A stretch of 64,000 nucleotides of DNA from DASUPK01 sp963747425. Lineage in GTDB: Bacteria > Actinomycetota > Thermoleophilia > Solirubrobacterales > 70-9. The notes below the pieces were generated by a model. That model was not told the origin of the DNA, searched no databases, and saw only the letters and a program-made list of their open reading frames with translations. The DNA lies in NCBI GenBank assembly GCA_963747425.1, contig CAVVFJ010000008.1:186001-250000 (forward strand), in the 5' to 3' direction. Below are positions 24,682 through 33,184 of this stretch, in pieces. Made by a program: the position numbers and the translations under genes. Every line of letters begins with the position of its first letter. Within the stretch, counting starts at the first letter, position 1.

Positions 24682-25134
24682 CTAGCGGAGGACCCGCAGG
24701 CCCTCGTGTTTCCGCTCGGCCTGCCGGCGGCGAGAGGCCCAGAGCCAGATCAGGGCCACCAGCACGAGCAGCGAGAAGGGCTTCAGCACCAGGCTGACGC
24801 CGGCGATCACGGCCGCCGCAAGCACGACGATCGCGGTCACCCCAGCCGGCGCCTGCGCGTTTGCGGCGGGCGGCCCAGCCTGCTGCCGGCGCGCCGCCCC
24901 GGAGGCGACGTCTCGCGCAACGACGGCCGCCAGAGCCGCCCCGATCACCCCGACCGGCAGCGCCGGCCAGAGCGCCTCGTCGGCGCCGTTGAGCGCGGCT
25001 CCCGCGGCGAGCACCCCCAGCGGGGCCGCGCCGACCACCGCGCCCCAGGCGGGCATGATCGGCGGGACGACCACCCCGATGATGAGTCCGATTGCGATGG
25101 CCAGGCCGAGTCCCTGGCAGATGGCGAGGAGCAT
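24682..25134 (-). CDS. small membrane protein, possibly DUF4126-like
   Basis: 150 residues, four hydrophobic segments (the first, LLAICQGLGLAIAIGLIIG, begins at residue 2), a hydrophilic middle and a basic C-terminus. The resemblance to DUF4126 membrane proteins rests on the first helix only. It ends 29 bases before the phosphodiesterase and may be in the same transcript. A -10-like TAGCCT lies 12 bases before the ATG. Confidence 0.6.
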   Translation of the reverse strand: MLLAICQGLGLAIAIGLIIGVVVPPIMPAWGAVVGAAPLGVLAAGAALNGADEALWPALPVGVIGAALAAVVARDVASGAARRQQAGPPAANAQAPAGVTAIVVLAAAVIAGVSLVLKPFSLLVLVALIWLWASRRRQAERKHEGLRVLR

Positions 25135-25207
25135 GATCGGGGCGGGAGGCTACAGACAGAATCTTCATTGGCAGTTACGGGATCGCCATTCCGCCACACT
25201 GTTCGCC

Positions 25208-26614
25208 ATGACCGAGCCGTCCGGGCACGAGGACCAGCCGAGGCGATCGAGCGAGCCACCGAGGCGGAGACGCGCGCACACCACCTCGCGCGACCTGGAG
25301 CGATACGCGGGCCTCTTCGCCCGCCGCACCCAGGTGATGCGCTCCTCGGCGATGCGCGACCTGATGGCGATCACGGCGCGGCCGGAGGTGATCTCCCTGG
25401 CGGGAGGCCTGCCCGACACCTCGACCTTCCCGTCCGACAGCTTCGCCGCCCAGATGACCCGAATCGCGCACGAGTCCTCGGCCGAGGCGCTCCAGTACGG
25501 CCCGACCGAGGGATTTGAGGAGACCAAGGCCTGCATCGTCGAGGTGATGAAGGAGGAGGGGATGGCCCCGGACCCCGACGACCTGATCGTCACGACCGGC
25601 GGGCAGCAGGCGATCGACCTGATCGCCAAGACGCTGGTCAATCCCGGCGATCCGGTGATCTGCGAGGCGCCGACCTATCCGGGCGCGGTTCCCACCTTCT
25701 GCAGCTATGAGGCCGACGTCCACCAGGTGAGCACCGACGATGACGGGATGCGGATCGACGAGCTCGAGGAGCTGCTCGCGGCGCTCGCGAGGGAGGGGCG
25801 GCGCCCCAAGTTCATCTACTCGGTCCCCAGCTTCCAGAACCCCGCCGGCGTGACCATGTCGGCGGAGCGCCGGCGTCGCCTGGTCGAGCTGGCGCGCGAG
25901 CACGAGGTCCTGATCTGCGAGGACAACCCCTACGGCCTGCTCCGCTACGACGGGGATCCGCAGCAGACCCTCTACAGCCTCGACGGCGGCGACTACGTCC
26001 TCTACCTGGGCACTTTCTCGAAGATCCTCTCGCCGGGAATCAGGATCGGCTGGGTCGCGGCTCCGCCGCCCGTGCTGGAGAAGATCGGGCTCGGCAAGCA
26101 GGCGGCCGACCTCTGCACCTCCACGCTGACCCAGTACTTCGTCCGCGAGTACTTCGCGGAGGGCCGCTGGCGCGAGTACATCGGCGACCTGGTCGAGATC
26201 TACCGCGATCGGCGCGACGCGATGCTGGAGGCGCTCGAGCGCCACTTCCCCGAGCAGGCCGAGTGGACCCGGCCAGAGGGCGGGCTCTTCGTCTGGGCGA
26301 CGCTGCCCGACTACATCGACACCACCGACCTGCTCGCGAAGGCGCTGCGGGAGAACGTCGCCTTCGTCCCCGGGCGGGCTGCATACGTCGACGGCCGCGG
26401 CGGGTCCTCGATGCGGCTCAACTTCTCGGCCTCGGGCGTGGACGAGCTGCGGGAGGGCATCCGCCGGATCGGCGGGGTCATCTCCGAGCAGGTCGCGCTC
26501 TACGAGACCATCACCGGCGAGCACCGCACCAGTGACGCTGAGGGTGAAACGCCGGGCCCCGGACGTGACGCGGAGGAGCCCGGCGGTGACGTGATCCCGC
26601 TCCCGAAGCGATGA
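25208..26614 (+). CDS. class I/II PLP-dependent aminotransferase
   Basis: A 468-residue aminotransferase of the 2-aminoadipate/aromatic (fold type I) group: SLAGGLPDTSTFP at the N-terminal substrate lid, TTGGQQAIDL, the NPAG motif, and the PLP lysine in GTFSKILSPGIRIGW. It lacks the GntR domain of MocR regulators but carries a basic 40-residue N-terminal and acidic 45-residue C-terminal extension. Its stop overlaps the ddl start (ATGA). With ddl downstream, an amino-donor role in cell-wall precursor synthesis is possible but unproven. Confidence 0.88.
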   Translation: MTEPSGHEDQPRRSSEPPRRRRAHTTSRDLERYAGLFARRTQVMRSSAMRDLMAITARPEVISLAGGLPDTSTFPSDSFAAQMTRIAHESSAEALQYGPTEGFEETKACIVEVMKEEGMAPDPDDLIVTTGGQQAIDLIAKTLVNPGDPVICEAPTYPGAVPTFCSYEADVHQVSTDDDGMRIDELEELLAALAREGRRPKFIYSVPSFQNPAGVTMSAERRRRLVELAREHEVLICEDNPYGLLRYDGDPQQTLYSLDGGDYVLYLGTFSKILSPGIRIGWVAAPPPVLEKIGLGKQAADLCTSTLTQYFVREYFAEGRWREYIGDLVEIYRDRRDAMLEALERHFPEQAEWTRPEGGLFVWATLPDYIDTTDLLAKALRENVAFVPGRAAYVDGRGGSSMRLNFSASGVDELREGIRRIGGVISEQVALYETITGEHRTSDAEGETPGPGRDAEEPGGDVIPLPKR

Positions 26615-27561
26615 AGGTCGCGGTGCTGAAGGGAGGCAGCTCCCTGGAGCGCGGCGTCTCGCTCCGCTCCGCCGCTCGCGTCGAGGACGCGGTCACCGCC
26701 CTGGGCCACGAGGCGACCGGCATCGACGTGGGCCAGGACCTCGTCAAACGGCTGCGCGCGGACCGCCCCGATGTCGTCTTCATTGCGCTGCACGGCCCCG
26801 GAGGCGAGGACGGCACCGTGCAGGAGCTGCTCGAGATCCTGGACCTTCCGTACACCGGCCCCGGGGTCGCGGCCTGCGCGCTCTGCATGGACAAGGTCGC
26901 GGCCAAGCACGAGATGCGCGCGGCCGACCTCCCCACTCCCGACTGGGCGGCCTTCAACGCGACGGCCTTCCGGGAGCTGGGGGCGGCCGACACGCTCGAG
27001 GAGATCGAGGAGCGGCTCGGCTTCCCGCTCGTCGTCAAGCCCGCCAGCCAGGGATCGTCGCTCGGGGTGGAGTTCGCCTCCTCACGCGACGAGGTCCCCC
27101 AGGCATTGGTCGCCGCCTTCAGCTACGACGACCGGGTGCTGCTGGAGCGCTATGTCAAGGGCAGGGAGCTCGCGGTCGGCATGCTCGGCGAGGAGGCGCT
27201 GCCGGTGGTCGAGGCGATCCCTCGCGAGGAGGACTTCTTCAACTTCGAGGCGCGCTACGAGATCGGCCGCACCGAGTACGTCTGCCCGGCGGATCTCGGC
27301 GACGAGGAGACCCGCCGCGTGCAGGAGCTCGCCGCGAGGACGTACGAATCGCTGGGCTGCAGCGGCTTCGCCCGTGTCGACCTGATGCTCGGCGAGGACG
27401 GGCCCCAGGTGCTGGAGGTGAACGCGATCCCGGGCCTCACCGACACCAGCCTCCTTCCGATGGCGGCCGAGGCGGCGGGAATCGACTTCACGCAGCTGGT
27501 CGAGCGGATCCTGGCGTCGGCCCGGGAGCGGCCGCCGGCGCAGGCGACCCTCCGCGCCTGA
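26611..27561 (+). CDS. D-alanine--D-alanine ligase, paralogue 1
   Basis: An ATP-grasp ligase of 316 residues joining two D-alanines for the peptidoglycan stem. Seen are KGGSSLERGVSLRS with the conserved Glu, HGPGGEDGT, the GSSLGV ATP loop, FEARY with the tyrosine that favours D-Ala over D-lactate, and the metal-binding EVNAIPGLTD. It is one of two ddl genes here (other at 54766). Compared with paralogue 2 it has Arg for Lys in the EA(K/R)Y motif and a more divergent N-terminus (SLERG instead of SSEHE), so it may be specialised. Confidence 0.88.
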   Translation: MKVAVLKGGSSLERGVSLRSAARVEDAVTALGHEATGIDVGQDLVKRLRADRPDVVFIALHGPGGEDGTVQELLEILDLPYTGPGVAACALCMDKVAAKHEMRAADLPTPDWAAFNATAFRELGAADTLEEIEERLGFPLVVKPASQGSSLGVEFASSRDEVPQALVAAFSYDDRVLLERYVKGRELAVGMLGEEALPVVEAIPREEDFFNFEARYEIGRTEYVCPADLGDEETRRVQELAARTYESLGCSGFARVDLMLGEDGPQVLEVNAIPGLTDTSLLPMAAEAAGIDFTQLVERILASARERPPAQATLRA

Positions 27562-27576
27562 CCCCGAGCTCGGGCG

Positions 27577-28071
27577 CTATTCCTCGCCCTGGGCGAAGTC
27601 CTCGGGCGTCACGTTGTCGAGGAACTCCTTGAACTTGTCCACAACCTGCTCGGTGTCCTCGACCTCCTCGCCCTCGAACTCGATCGCGGACTCCTCGATC
27701 ACGTCGTCCGCTGCGAAGATCGGAGCCGAGGTGCGCACGGCGAGGGCGAGCGCGTCCGAGGGCCTGGAGTCGATCTCCATCTCGGATCCGTTCATCGAGA
27801 TCGTGATCGACGCGAAGAAGGTGTTGTCGCGAAGCTCGGTGACGGAGACCTTCTCGCACTTCGCCTCCATCTGATCGAGCACGTCGGAGAGCAGGTCGTG
27901 GGTCATCGGCCGCGGGGTCGAGGCGCCCTGGAGCTTCATCAGGATCGCGGCGGCCTCCGGGTGGCCGATCCAGATCGGCAGGAACTTGTTGCCGTCGACG
28001 GTCTTCAGCAAGACGATCGGCTGCTTGCCGACCATGTCGAAGCTGACTCCATAGATGGTCATTCTCTGCAC
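27577..28071 (-). CDS. bifunctional nuclease (BFN) domain protein
   Basis: A 164-residue DUF151/BFN protein: LLKTVDGNKFLPIWIGHPEAAAI, TRPMTHDLL and SRPSDALALAVR are the family core, followed by an acidic C-terminal tail. BFN proteins have DNase/RNase activity in plants, but in bacteria the role is unclear. The start is GTG 28071, with GAGGAG six bases before it; ATG 28062 would be too far from that site. It has its own consensus -10. Confidence 0.88.
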   Translation of the reverse strand: MQRMTIYGVSFDMVGKQPIVLLKTVDGNKFLPIWIGHPEAAAILMKLQGASTPRPMTHDLLSDVLDQMEAKCEKVSVTELRDNTFFASITISMNGSEMEIDSRPSDALALAVRTSAPIFAADDVIEESAIEFEGEEVEDTEQVVDKFKEFLDNVTPEDFAQGEE

Positions 28072-28098
28072 GCAGGTCTCCTCGGGGCGTCCGCACGG

Positions 28099-28104
28099 AT
28101 TATA
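28099..28104 (-). promoter_or_regulatory. bfn -10 element (TATAAT) with led mRNA
   Basis: A perfect TATAAT on the minus strand lies 27 bases before GTG 28071, leaving a leader of about 20 bases with a Shine-Dalgarno. It contrasts with the many leaderless starts of this window. No clear -35 is visible. Confidence 0.6.
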
Positions 28105-28134
28105 GGAGCGGCCCAACGCTCGCCTGGGCCATGG

Positions 28135-28140
28135 GACAAT
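28135..28140 (+). promoter_or_regulatory. -10-like element of the SRPBCC gene
   Basis: GACAAT ends nine bases before ATG 28150. It matches the leaderless spacing but has G in place of the first T. Confidence 0.35.
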
Positions 28141-28149
28141 CGAGAGGCG

Positions 28150-28599
28150 ATGCCGGAGTGTCGCCAGCAGGCCTTCATCGACGCGCCCCTCGACGTGGTC
28201 TGGGAGCTCGCCTCCGATCCGGAGCGCCAAACCGAGTGGTGGCCGGACACGATCACCTTCGAGTGCATCGACGGCGACTTCGAGCAGGGCTGCCACGTCC
28301 GCAACATCCAGAAGCGGCCCTGGCCGATGTCCGACCTCGAGACGACGCTGGAGGTCGACAGCATGGTGCCGGGCAAGGAGCTCACGATCCGCTGCATGGA
28401 CACCGGCACCTACACGCGGTCGGTCCTCACCGAGGGGCAGGGCGGCACCTTCGTCGAGATGGAGGCCGGCAACGACCCCACGAACCTCGGCGTCCGTATG
28501 CAGGTGGCGATGGCGGGGAGCCGGCTCTTTCGCCGCTGGGTCGAGCACGCGCTGGAGGGGATCCGTGCCGCGGCCGAGCAATCACGGGCCGCGGGCTGA
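28150..28599 (+). CDS. SRPBCC (START-like) family protein
   Basis: A 149-residue protein opening with QQAFIDAPLDVVWELASDPE, the usual first strand and helix of polyketide cyclase/dehydrase-type SRPBCC folds, and ending in a long amphipathic helix. Such proteins bind hydrophobic ligands; no ligand can be inferred. Its stop is one base from tRNA-Ile on the other strand. Confidence 0.85.
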   Translation: MPECRQQAFIDAPLDVVWELASDPERQTEWWPDTITFECIDGDFEQGCHVRNIQKRPWPMSDLETTLEVDSMVPGKELTIRCMDTGTYTRSVLTEGQGGTFVEMEAGNDPTNLGVRMQVAMAGSRLFRRWVEHALEGIRAAAEQSRAAG

Positions 28600-28600
28600 G

Positions 28601-28674
28601 TGGGCGATCCTGGACTCGAACCAGGGACCTCGTCCTTATCAGAGACGCGCTCTAACCAACTGAGCTAATCGCCC
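28601..28674 (-). tRNA. tRNA-Ile (GAT)
   Basis: A 74-base cloverleaf on the minus strand: acceptor GGGCGAT/ATCGCCC, D arm GCTC/GAGC, anticodon stem CGTCT/GGACG with loop CTGATAA (anticodon GAT), T arm CCTGG-TTCGAGT-CCAGG, discriminator A, no encoded CCA. It is not linked to rRNA genes here. Confidence 0.95.
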
Positions 28675-28728
28675 AACATGAAACGCCTGGCTGCTCCGCT
28701 TCGCGTCCGCCGCCGGCTCGCATGGATT

Positions 28729-29589
28729 CTAACTACGGCGACGAAGTCGCCTGGCGAGAGACTCCAGCTCTGAGAGGTCGTCGAAGCGGAGCTCGGCCTT
28801 GACCCCGTCGCCGGCCCGGCGAACCTTGACGTCCTGCCCCAGGGCCGACCCGAGCGTGTCCTCGGCCTCGGCCATCGCGGCTCGCTCCTCGGTCGAGATG
28901 CGCCCTCCGGCGGGCGCCTTCTTCCGGCCCGGCCCAGCGCCGGCGCGGCGCTCGGTGTCGCGAACGGACCAGCCCTCGGCGGCGGCCTGCTTGGCGAGCT
29001 TGGCCCGCCGGTCCTGATCCGAGACCTGGAGGATCGCGCGGCCGTGGCCCTCGGTCAGCTCCCCGCGCTCGAGCAGGGAGAGCGCGGGATCGGGGAGGTC
29101 GAGCAGGCGGATCAGGTTGGAGATCGCCGCGCGGCTTCGCCCGACGCGGCGGGCGAGCTCCTCCTTCGAGATGCCCAGGTCGTCGACCAGGGAGGCGCAG
29201 GCCCGGGCCTCCTCGACCGGGTTGAGGTCCTCCCGGACCATGTTCTCGATCAGGGCCGCCTGGAGGCGCTCGTCCTCCGGCGAGGTGCGGATCACGGCCG
29301 GGACCCGGTCGATGCCGGCCTTCTGGGCGGCTCGCCAGCGGCGCTCGCCGGCAACCAGCTCGTAGCGCCCGTCGTCGATCGGGCGGACGATCAGCGGCTG
29401 CAGCAGCCCAACGGAGCCGATCGACCCGGCCAGCGCATCGAGGGCGGCGGAGTCGAACTTGGCGCGGGGCTGGTCGGGGTTCGGCTCGATCTGGGTGACG
29501 TCGAGCTCGCGCAGCTCGGGGCCGCCCGCCGAGCTCTCCGGCAGGATCGCCGCCAGACCCCTCCCCATCCCGCGCTTGCGGTCAGCCAT
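28729..29589 (-). CDS. parB: chromosome-partitioning protein ParB
   Basis: The centromere-binding CTPase clamp of the ParABS system. The opening RKRGMGRGLAAILP, the box II GERRWRA, the ENMVREDLNPVEEA arginine-containing loop and the HTH (GISKEELARRVGRSRAAISN) are all present; the C-terminus holds the dimerisation region. 286 residues from ATG 29589, which overlaps parA by eight bases. No clear parS palindrome was found in this window. Confidence 0.95.
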   Translation of the reverse strand: MADRKRGMGRGLAAILPESSAGGPELRELDVTQIEPNPDQPRAKFDSAALDALAGSIGSVGLLQPLIVRPIDDGRYELVAGERRWRAAQKAGIDRVPAVIRTSPEDERLQAALIENMVREDLNPVEEARACASLVDDLGISKEELARRVGRSRAAISNLIRLLDLPDPALSLLERGELTEGHGRAILQVSDQDRRAKLAKQAAAEGWSVRDTERRAGAGPGRKKAPAGGRISTEERAAMAEAEDTLGSALGQDVKVRRAGDGVKAELRFDDLSELESLARRLRRRS

Positions 29590-30352
29590 CCACCGCTCCG
29601 AGTGCGAGGACCTCGTCGGCAAGCGCGCGATACGCCTTCGAGCCCGAGGACTTCGGGTCGTGCTCCGAGACGGGGATCCCGTAGCTCGGGGCCTCGGCGA
29701 CCCGGACGCTCCGCGGCACGACGGTCTTGAAGACCCTGGCCGGCAGGTGCTCGCGCAGCTCCCGCTCGACGTCCTGGGAGAGGCGGGTGCGGTCGTCGTG
29801 CATGGTGATCAGGACCCCGGCCATCTCGAGCGAGGGATTGAGGTCGCGCCGGACGAGCTTCAGGGTGTCGAGGAACTGCACCAGCCCCTCCAGGGCCAGG
29901 TACTCGGCCTGGACCGGGACGATCACCTTGTCGGCCGCGACCAGCGCGTTGACGGCGACCGGGCCCAGCGACGGCGGGCAGTCGAGCAGCGTGTAGGCGA
30001 ATCGCGAGCGGACCGGTCCGAGCCCGTCACGGAGCCGTGTCTCGTAGCCACCGGTGCGCGGCAGCTCCACCGCCGCTCCCGCCAGGTCCACGTGCGCCGG
30101 GACCACCCACAGGTTGTCCGGGCCGGCGGGGCGAGCCGCCTCGGCGACGGAGACATCGCCGGTGAGGCAGTCGTACGACGATGGCGAGGAGTCCTTGGGG
30201 AGACCAAGCGCAACCGTGGCGTTGCACTGAGCGTCGAGGTCGACGACCAGCGTCTGCTGTCCGTCGTTGGCCACGCAGGCGCCCATGTTGACCGCCGTGG
30301 TCGTCTTGCCGACGCCGCCCTTCTGGTTTGCGATCGCGTAGACGGTTCCCAT
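29582..30352 (-). CDS. parA: chromosome-partitioning ATPase ParA/Soj
   Basis: A 256-residue ParA/MinD ATPase with the deviant Walker A KGGVGKTTT (residues 11-19), Walker A' LVVDLDAQCNAT and Walker B LLDCPPSLG. It forms the ATP-dependent gradient on which ParB-parS complexes move. It lacks the N-terminal HTH of plasmid ParA types. It follows rsmG by 14 bases in the leftward origin operon. Confidence 0.96.
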   Translation of the reverse strand: MGTVYAIANQKGGVGKTTTAVNMGACVANDGQQTLVVDLDAQCNATVALGLPKDSSPSSYDCLTGDVSVAEAARPAGPDNLWVVPAHVDLAGAAVELPRTGGYETRLRDGLGPVRSRFAYTLLDCPPSLGPVAVNALVAADKVIVPVQAEYLALEGLVQFLDTLKLVRRDLNPSLEMAGVLITMHDDRTRLSQDVERELREHLPARVFKTVVPRSVRVAEAPSYGIPVSEHDPKSSGSKAYRALADEVLALGAVDG

Positions 30353-30366
30353 TCGAATCGTTCGGG

Positions 30367-31044
30367 TTAGTGCTGTTCGGAGCCGAACGGGCGCTTCGCC
30401 GCCATCCCGGGCCGGCGCGGCAATCCGTTCGGAGTCGGTCCATTCTTGCGGAGGAGGTGGATGTGTCTCTCGCGGCTGCCCGGATAGGGCTCCACCGGAC
30501 GCACCTCGACCGGCTCCATGGCGAGACGACCCTCCGCGCGAGCCAGCGCCGCCTCCTCGGCCTCCGATCGCGCCCCCTTCCAGGCCGCGAGCACGCCGCC
30601 GTCCCTGAGCAGGGGCGAGGCAAGCTCCGCCAGGGTGGGCAGCCCTCCGACCGCCCGGGCCGTGACGGCGTCATAGGCCTCGCGCCCGGCGCCGCCGGCC
30701 CAGGTCTCTGAGCGCGCGTGGACGACGACCGCATTGGCGAGGCCCATCCGCTCGATCGCCCGATCGAGGAACTCGCACTTGCGCGAGACCGACTCGATCA
30801 GATCGAAGTGGGCGTCCGGGAGGCACGCGGCGAGCACCAAACCGGGGAGGCCCGCGCCGCTGCCGAGGTCGGCGACCCGGCCGGCCGAGAGCAGCGGCTC
30901 GAGCGCCAGGCCGCTGAGCGAGTCGGCGATGTGGACATCACGGGCGCGTCGCACGGTCGAGGCCGACACGGGCGCCCGCGGCTCCGCCAGCATCTCCAGC
31001 AGCGCCTCCAGGGCGGGCTCGGCGACCGCCGGGACGGCGCTCAA
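30367..31044 (-). CDS. rsmG: 16S rRNA (guanine527-N7)-methyltransferase
   Basis: RsmG/GidB methylates G527 of 16S rRNA. The SAM site VADLGSGAGLPGLVLA and the downstream LIESVSRKCEFL are family signatures. The start is a TTG (31044) overlapping the jag stop as TTGA; there is no other NTG upstream in frame. The N-terminal segment is shorter than usual and the basic C-terminal tail of about 25 residues is an extension. Confidence 0.93.
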   Translation of the reverse strand: MSAVPAVAEPALEALLEMLAEPRAPVSASTVRRARDVHIADSLSGLALEPLLSAGRVADLGSGAGLPGLVLAACLPDAHFDLIESVSRKCEFLDRAIERMGLANAVVVHARSETWAGGAGREAYDAVTARAVGGLPTLAELASPLLRDGGVLAAWKGARSEAEEAALARAEGRLAMEPVEVRPVEPYPGSRERHIHLLRKNGPTPNGLPRRPGMAAKRPFGSEQH

Positions 31045-31538
31045 TCGGAGACGAGAGGTGCGACGACCACGTAGCGGTTGGGCTCGTCGCCCTCGCTGTA
31101 GGTCTCGATCTCCGGGCGCTCGCGAAGGTGCTCGTGGACGACGCGCCGGTCGTTCGAGCCCAGCGGGTCCATCTCCACGGCCTGGCCGTGGCGGATCGCG
31201 TCCTCGGCGGCCAGATCCGCGCGGCGGCGCAGCGACTCTCCCTGGCGACGGCGGTACCCCGCCGCGTCGACCGAGACGCGCTTTCGGTCCTGCCGCCCCC
31301 GGAAGGCGGCCTGGTAGCAGACCAGCTGGATCGCGTCGATCGTCTGGCCGTGCCGGCCGATCAGAAGCCCGACGTCCTCGCCCTCGATGTCGGCGTGGAT
31401 CTCCTCCTCGGCCTCCTCGACGGCGACGGAGGCCTCCATCCCGAGCTCCTCCAGGATTCGCTCGAGAACCACTCGCACGCGTTCGGCGGGCTCCTCCGGC
31501 AGCACGGTTGGCTGCGACTCAACTCCTCCTTCGGCCAC
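31041..31538 (-). CDS. jag: Jag/KhpB family RNA-binding protein
   Basis: A 165-residue single-strand nucleic acid-binding protein: KH domain with LLIGRHGQTIDAIQ (the GxxG loop) and a C-terminal R3H domain. The N-terminal Jag_N domain of Firmicutes is absent, as usual in Actinobacteria; instead a short acidic stretch is present. It lies in the conserved yidC-jag-rsmG order, though it has its own -10 element (TAGACT) six bases before the GTG start. Confidence 0.92.
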   Translation of the reverse strand: MAEGGVESQPTVLPEEPAERVRVVLERILEELGMEASVAVEEAEEEIHADIEGEDVGLLIGRHGQTIDAIQLVCYQAAFRGRQDRKRVSVDAAGYRRRQGESLRRRADLAAEDAIRHGQAVEMDPLGSNDRRVVHEHLRERPEIETYSEGDEPNRYVVVAPLVSD

Positions 31539-31544
31539 GCTGGG

Positions 31545-31550
31545 AGTCTA
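31545..31550 (-). promoter_or_regulatory. -10 element of jag
   Basis: TAGACT on the minus strand ends six bases before GTG 31538. It lies just after a GCGGCC/GGCCGC hairpin (31568-31585) that follows the yidC stop and could be a weak attenuator. Confidence 0.45.
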
Positions 31551-31585
31551 GGCAGCTTGATCAGGTCGCGGCCACAAGCGGCCGC

Positions 31586-32344
31586 CTACTTCCGGCGCTT
31601 GCGCTTGCGCGGAGGTGGAGGCGGGGGTTTGGTGGCCCGCACCTCCTCGGGCGTCGGCACCGGCGGCAGCGGCCAGACGATCCTGATCACGCCCTGCTGG
31701 CCCATCTGCCAGATGCCGCTGGCGATGAAGTACACGGCGATGCCGGCGGGGGCGTTCGGGATCAGGAAGACCGTGACGAGGGAGAAGACCCCGGCCATCA
31801 GGTAGCGCTGGGAGGCGCCGCCGGTGGTCGGCGAGGGATTGAAGAAGAGCAGGGCGAAGGTGGACAGCACGGAGAGCACGATCAGCACCGCCGCCTCCGC
31901 GCCGGTCGGGTGCTGGGTCAGGTTCGAGACGAAGAGGAAGCCGGCCTGGCCAGAGTCCTCGACCTTGGTGTTGAACCCGCCGCTCCGCAGCAGCGCATAG
32001 AGCGCGAAGAAGACCGGCATCTGGAATGCCAGCGGCAGGCAGGCCGAGAGCGGGTTGACGCCGTGCTCCTGGAAGAGAGCCATCTGCTCGCGCTGCATAC
32101 GCTGGCGGTCGTCCTTGTACTTCTCCTGGATCTCCTTCATGTGAGGCTGGAGCGCCTGCATCTCGCGCATCCCGTGCATCGACTTCAAGGTGAAGGGCAG
32201 GACGACCGCCCGCGAGAGCCAGGTGATCAGGACGATCCCGATGCCCCAGGCGATACCGAGGTCGTTGTACATCCAGGTGATGACCGAGTCGAACAGGTTC
32301 TCGATCTGCTGGATGACGGGGATGGTGGCGATCAGCATGTCCAT
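31586..32344 (-). CDS. yidC: membrane protein insertase YidC
   Basis: A 252-residue Oxa1/YidC insertase with five helices; the groove arginine lies in TWLSRAVVLPFTLK, and the cytoplasmic hairpin (MREMQALQPHMKEIQEKYKDD) and PxxFALYALL helix are conserved. No large periplasmic domain. The C-terminal tail is Pro/Lys/Arg-rich and may contact ribosomes. It follows yidD by two bases. Confidence 0.96.
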   Translation of the reverse strand: MDMLIATIPVIQQIENLFDSVITWMYNDLGIAWGIGIVLITWLSRAVVLPFTLKSMHGMREMQALQPHMKEIQEKYKDDRQRMQREQMALFQEHGVNPLSACLPLAFQMPVFFALYALLRSGGFNTKVEDSGQAGFLFVSNLTQHPTGAEAAVLIVLSVLSTFALLFFNPSPTTGGASQRYLMAGVFSLVTVFLIPNAPAGIAVYFIASGIWQMGQQGVIRIVWPLPPVPTPEEVRATKPPPPPPRKRKRRK

Positions 32345-32346
32345 GG

Positions 32347-32664
32347 TTACGTCGGGTCGGGGCGCCCGGATGCCGGGCCGGCGGGAAGGGCGCGGCGCTC
32401 GCCGCGCTCGGACCGCGTGGCAGTCTTACGGAACAGCCGCCGGTCGGAGAGCTCGTCGACGCCGCCGTGGCTGAAGGGATTGCAGCGGAGCAGGCGCCAG
32501 CCGGCCAGGATCGAACCCCGAACAGGCCCGAGCTCGCGGATCGACTGCACCGCGTACTCCGAGCAGGTCGGGTAGTAGCGGCAGCGCGGAGCGAATGCCG
32601 GGGAGATGAACCGCTGGTAGAGGCGGATCGGCGCGATCAGCAGAGCGGCGAGCAACCGTTTCAC
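32347..32664 (-). CDS. yidD: membrane protein insertion efficiency factor YidD
   Basis: 105 residues; the core LYQRFISPAFAPRCRYYPTCSEYA and the following GWRLLRCNPFSHGG are diagnostic for YidD, which helps YidC-dependent insertion. The last 30 residues are a poorly conserved tail. ATG 32664 overlaps the rnpA stop (ATGA). Confidence 0.95.
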   Translation of the reverse strand: MKRLLAALLIAPIRLYQRFISPAFAPRCRYYPTCSEYAVQSIRELGPVRGSILAGWRLLRCNPFSHGGVDELSDRRLFRKTATRSERGERRALPAGPASGRPDPT

Positions 32665-33047
32665 GACAAACGCTCCTCGTCGGAGCCCCCGACGAGCTCG
32701 GCCAGGGACGATTGAATCCCCTGCTGCCCATCGCGCTCCAGCAGCCCCTCCACGCCGGGGCGGGCCACGATCACGTAGTCGTGTCCTGATTCGAAGCCGT
32801 CGGACAGCTCCCAGAAGGCCTGCCGCACGGCGCGCTTCACCTTGTTCCTCGTCACGGCCTTGCCGATCTTGCGGCCGACCGAGAGGCCGAGTCGCGCTCC
32901 GTCGCTCGAATCATCCTCCCGAGGCCCGAACGAATAGAGGACGAGGAAGCGGTTGCCGCGCGAGTTGCCCTCACGGTAGACGCGGTCGAAGTCGCCGCTC
33001 CGGGAGAGACGACGCCGACGAGCATCCGGACGGCCCTTGGAGGCCAA
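32661..33047 (-). CDS. rnpA: ribonuclease P protein component
   Basis: RnpA binds the RNase P RNA for 5' maturation of tRNAs. The RLSRSGDFDRVYREG opening and the conserved GRKIGKAVTRNKVKR basic helix are seen. I choose TTG 33047 (128 residues): it lies two bases after the rpmH stop and keeps the normal N-terminus; the open frame to 33347 crosses rpmH and is not coding. Confidence 0.92.
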   Translation of the reverse strand: MASKGRPDARRRRLSRSGDFDRVYREGNSRGNRFLVLYSFGPREDDSSDGARLGLSVGRKIGKAVTRNKVKRAVRQAFWELSDGFESGHDYVIVARPGVEGLLERDGQQGIQSSLAELVGGSDEERLS

Positions 33048-33049
33048 CG

Positions 33050-33184
33050 TCAGGGCGTGAGCCGCTTGCGGCCCTTCTGACGCCGGCGCCGCAGGATCGC
33101 GCGACCGGAGCGCGATCCGCTCCGGGCCCGGAAACCATGGGTCCGGGCTCGCTTGCGCTTCTTCGGCTGATAGGTCCGCTTCAT
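33050..33184 (-). CDS. rpmH: 50S ribosomal protein L34
   Basis: A 44-residue, Arg/Lys-rich protein starting MKRTYQPKKRKRARTHGF, the L34 signature, and ending in the usual basic helix (GRKRLTP). It is the first gene of the leftward rpmH-rnpA-yidD-yidC operon. A TATACT (33224-33219) lies about 35 bases before its ATG and is the likely -10, giving a short leader. Confidence 0.97.
   Translation of the reverse strand: MKRTYQPKKRKRARTHGFRARSGSRSGRAILRRRRQKGRKRLTP

Noticed and set aside
26611..27561. VanA-like D-Ala-D-Lac ligase
   Set aside because: The tyrosine of the EA(K/R)Y motif that marks D-Ala-D-Ala ligases is kept, and no vanH or vanX is near.
27562..27576. CCCGAGCTCGGG palindrome between ddl and bfn as a terminator
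   Set aside because: A 12-base palindrome without loop or T run is too weak to call.
28729..31050. parS sites near parAB
   Set aside because: No sequence close to TGTTTCACGTGAAACA was found; CACGTG cores in the window lie inside genes with poor flanks.
31568..31585. GCGGCC/GGCCGC hairpin after yidC as a copy of the palindromic element
   Set aside because: It lacks the conserved AGTCGCTA core; only a generic GC-rich hairpin remains.
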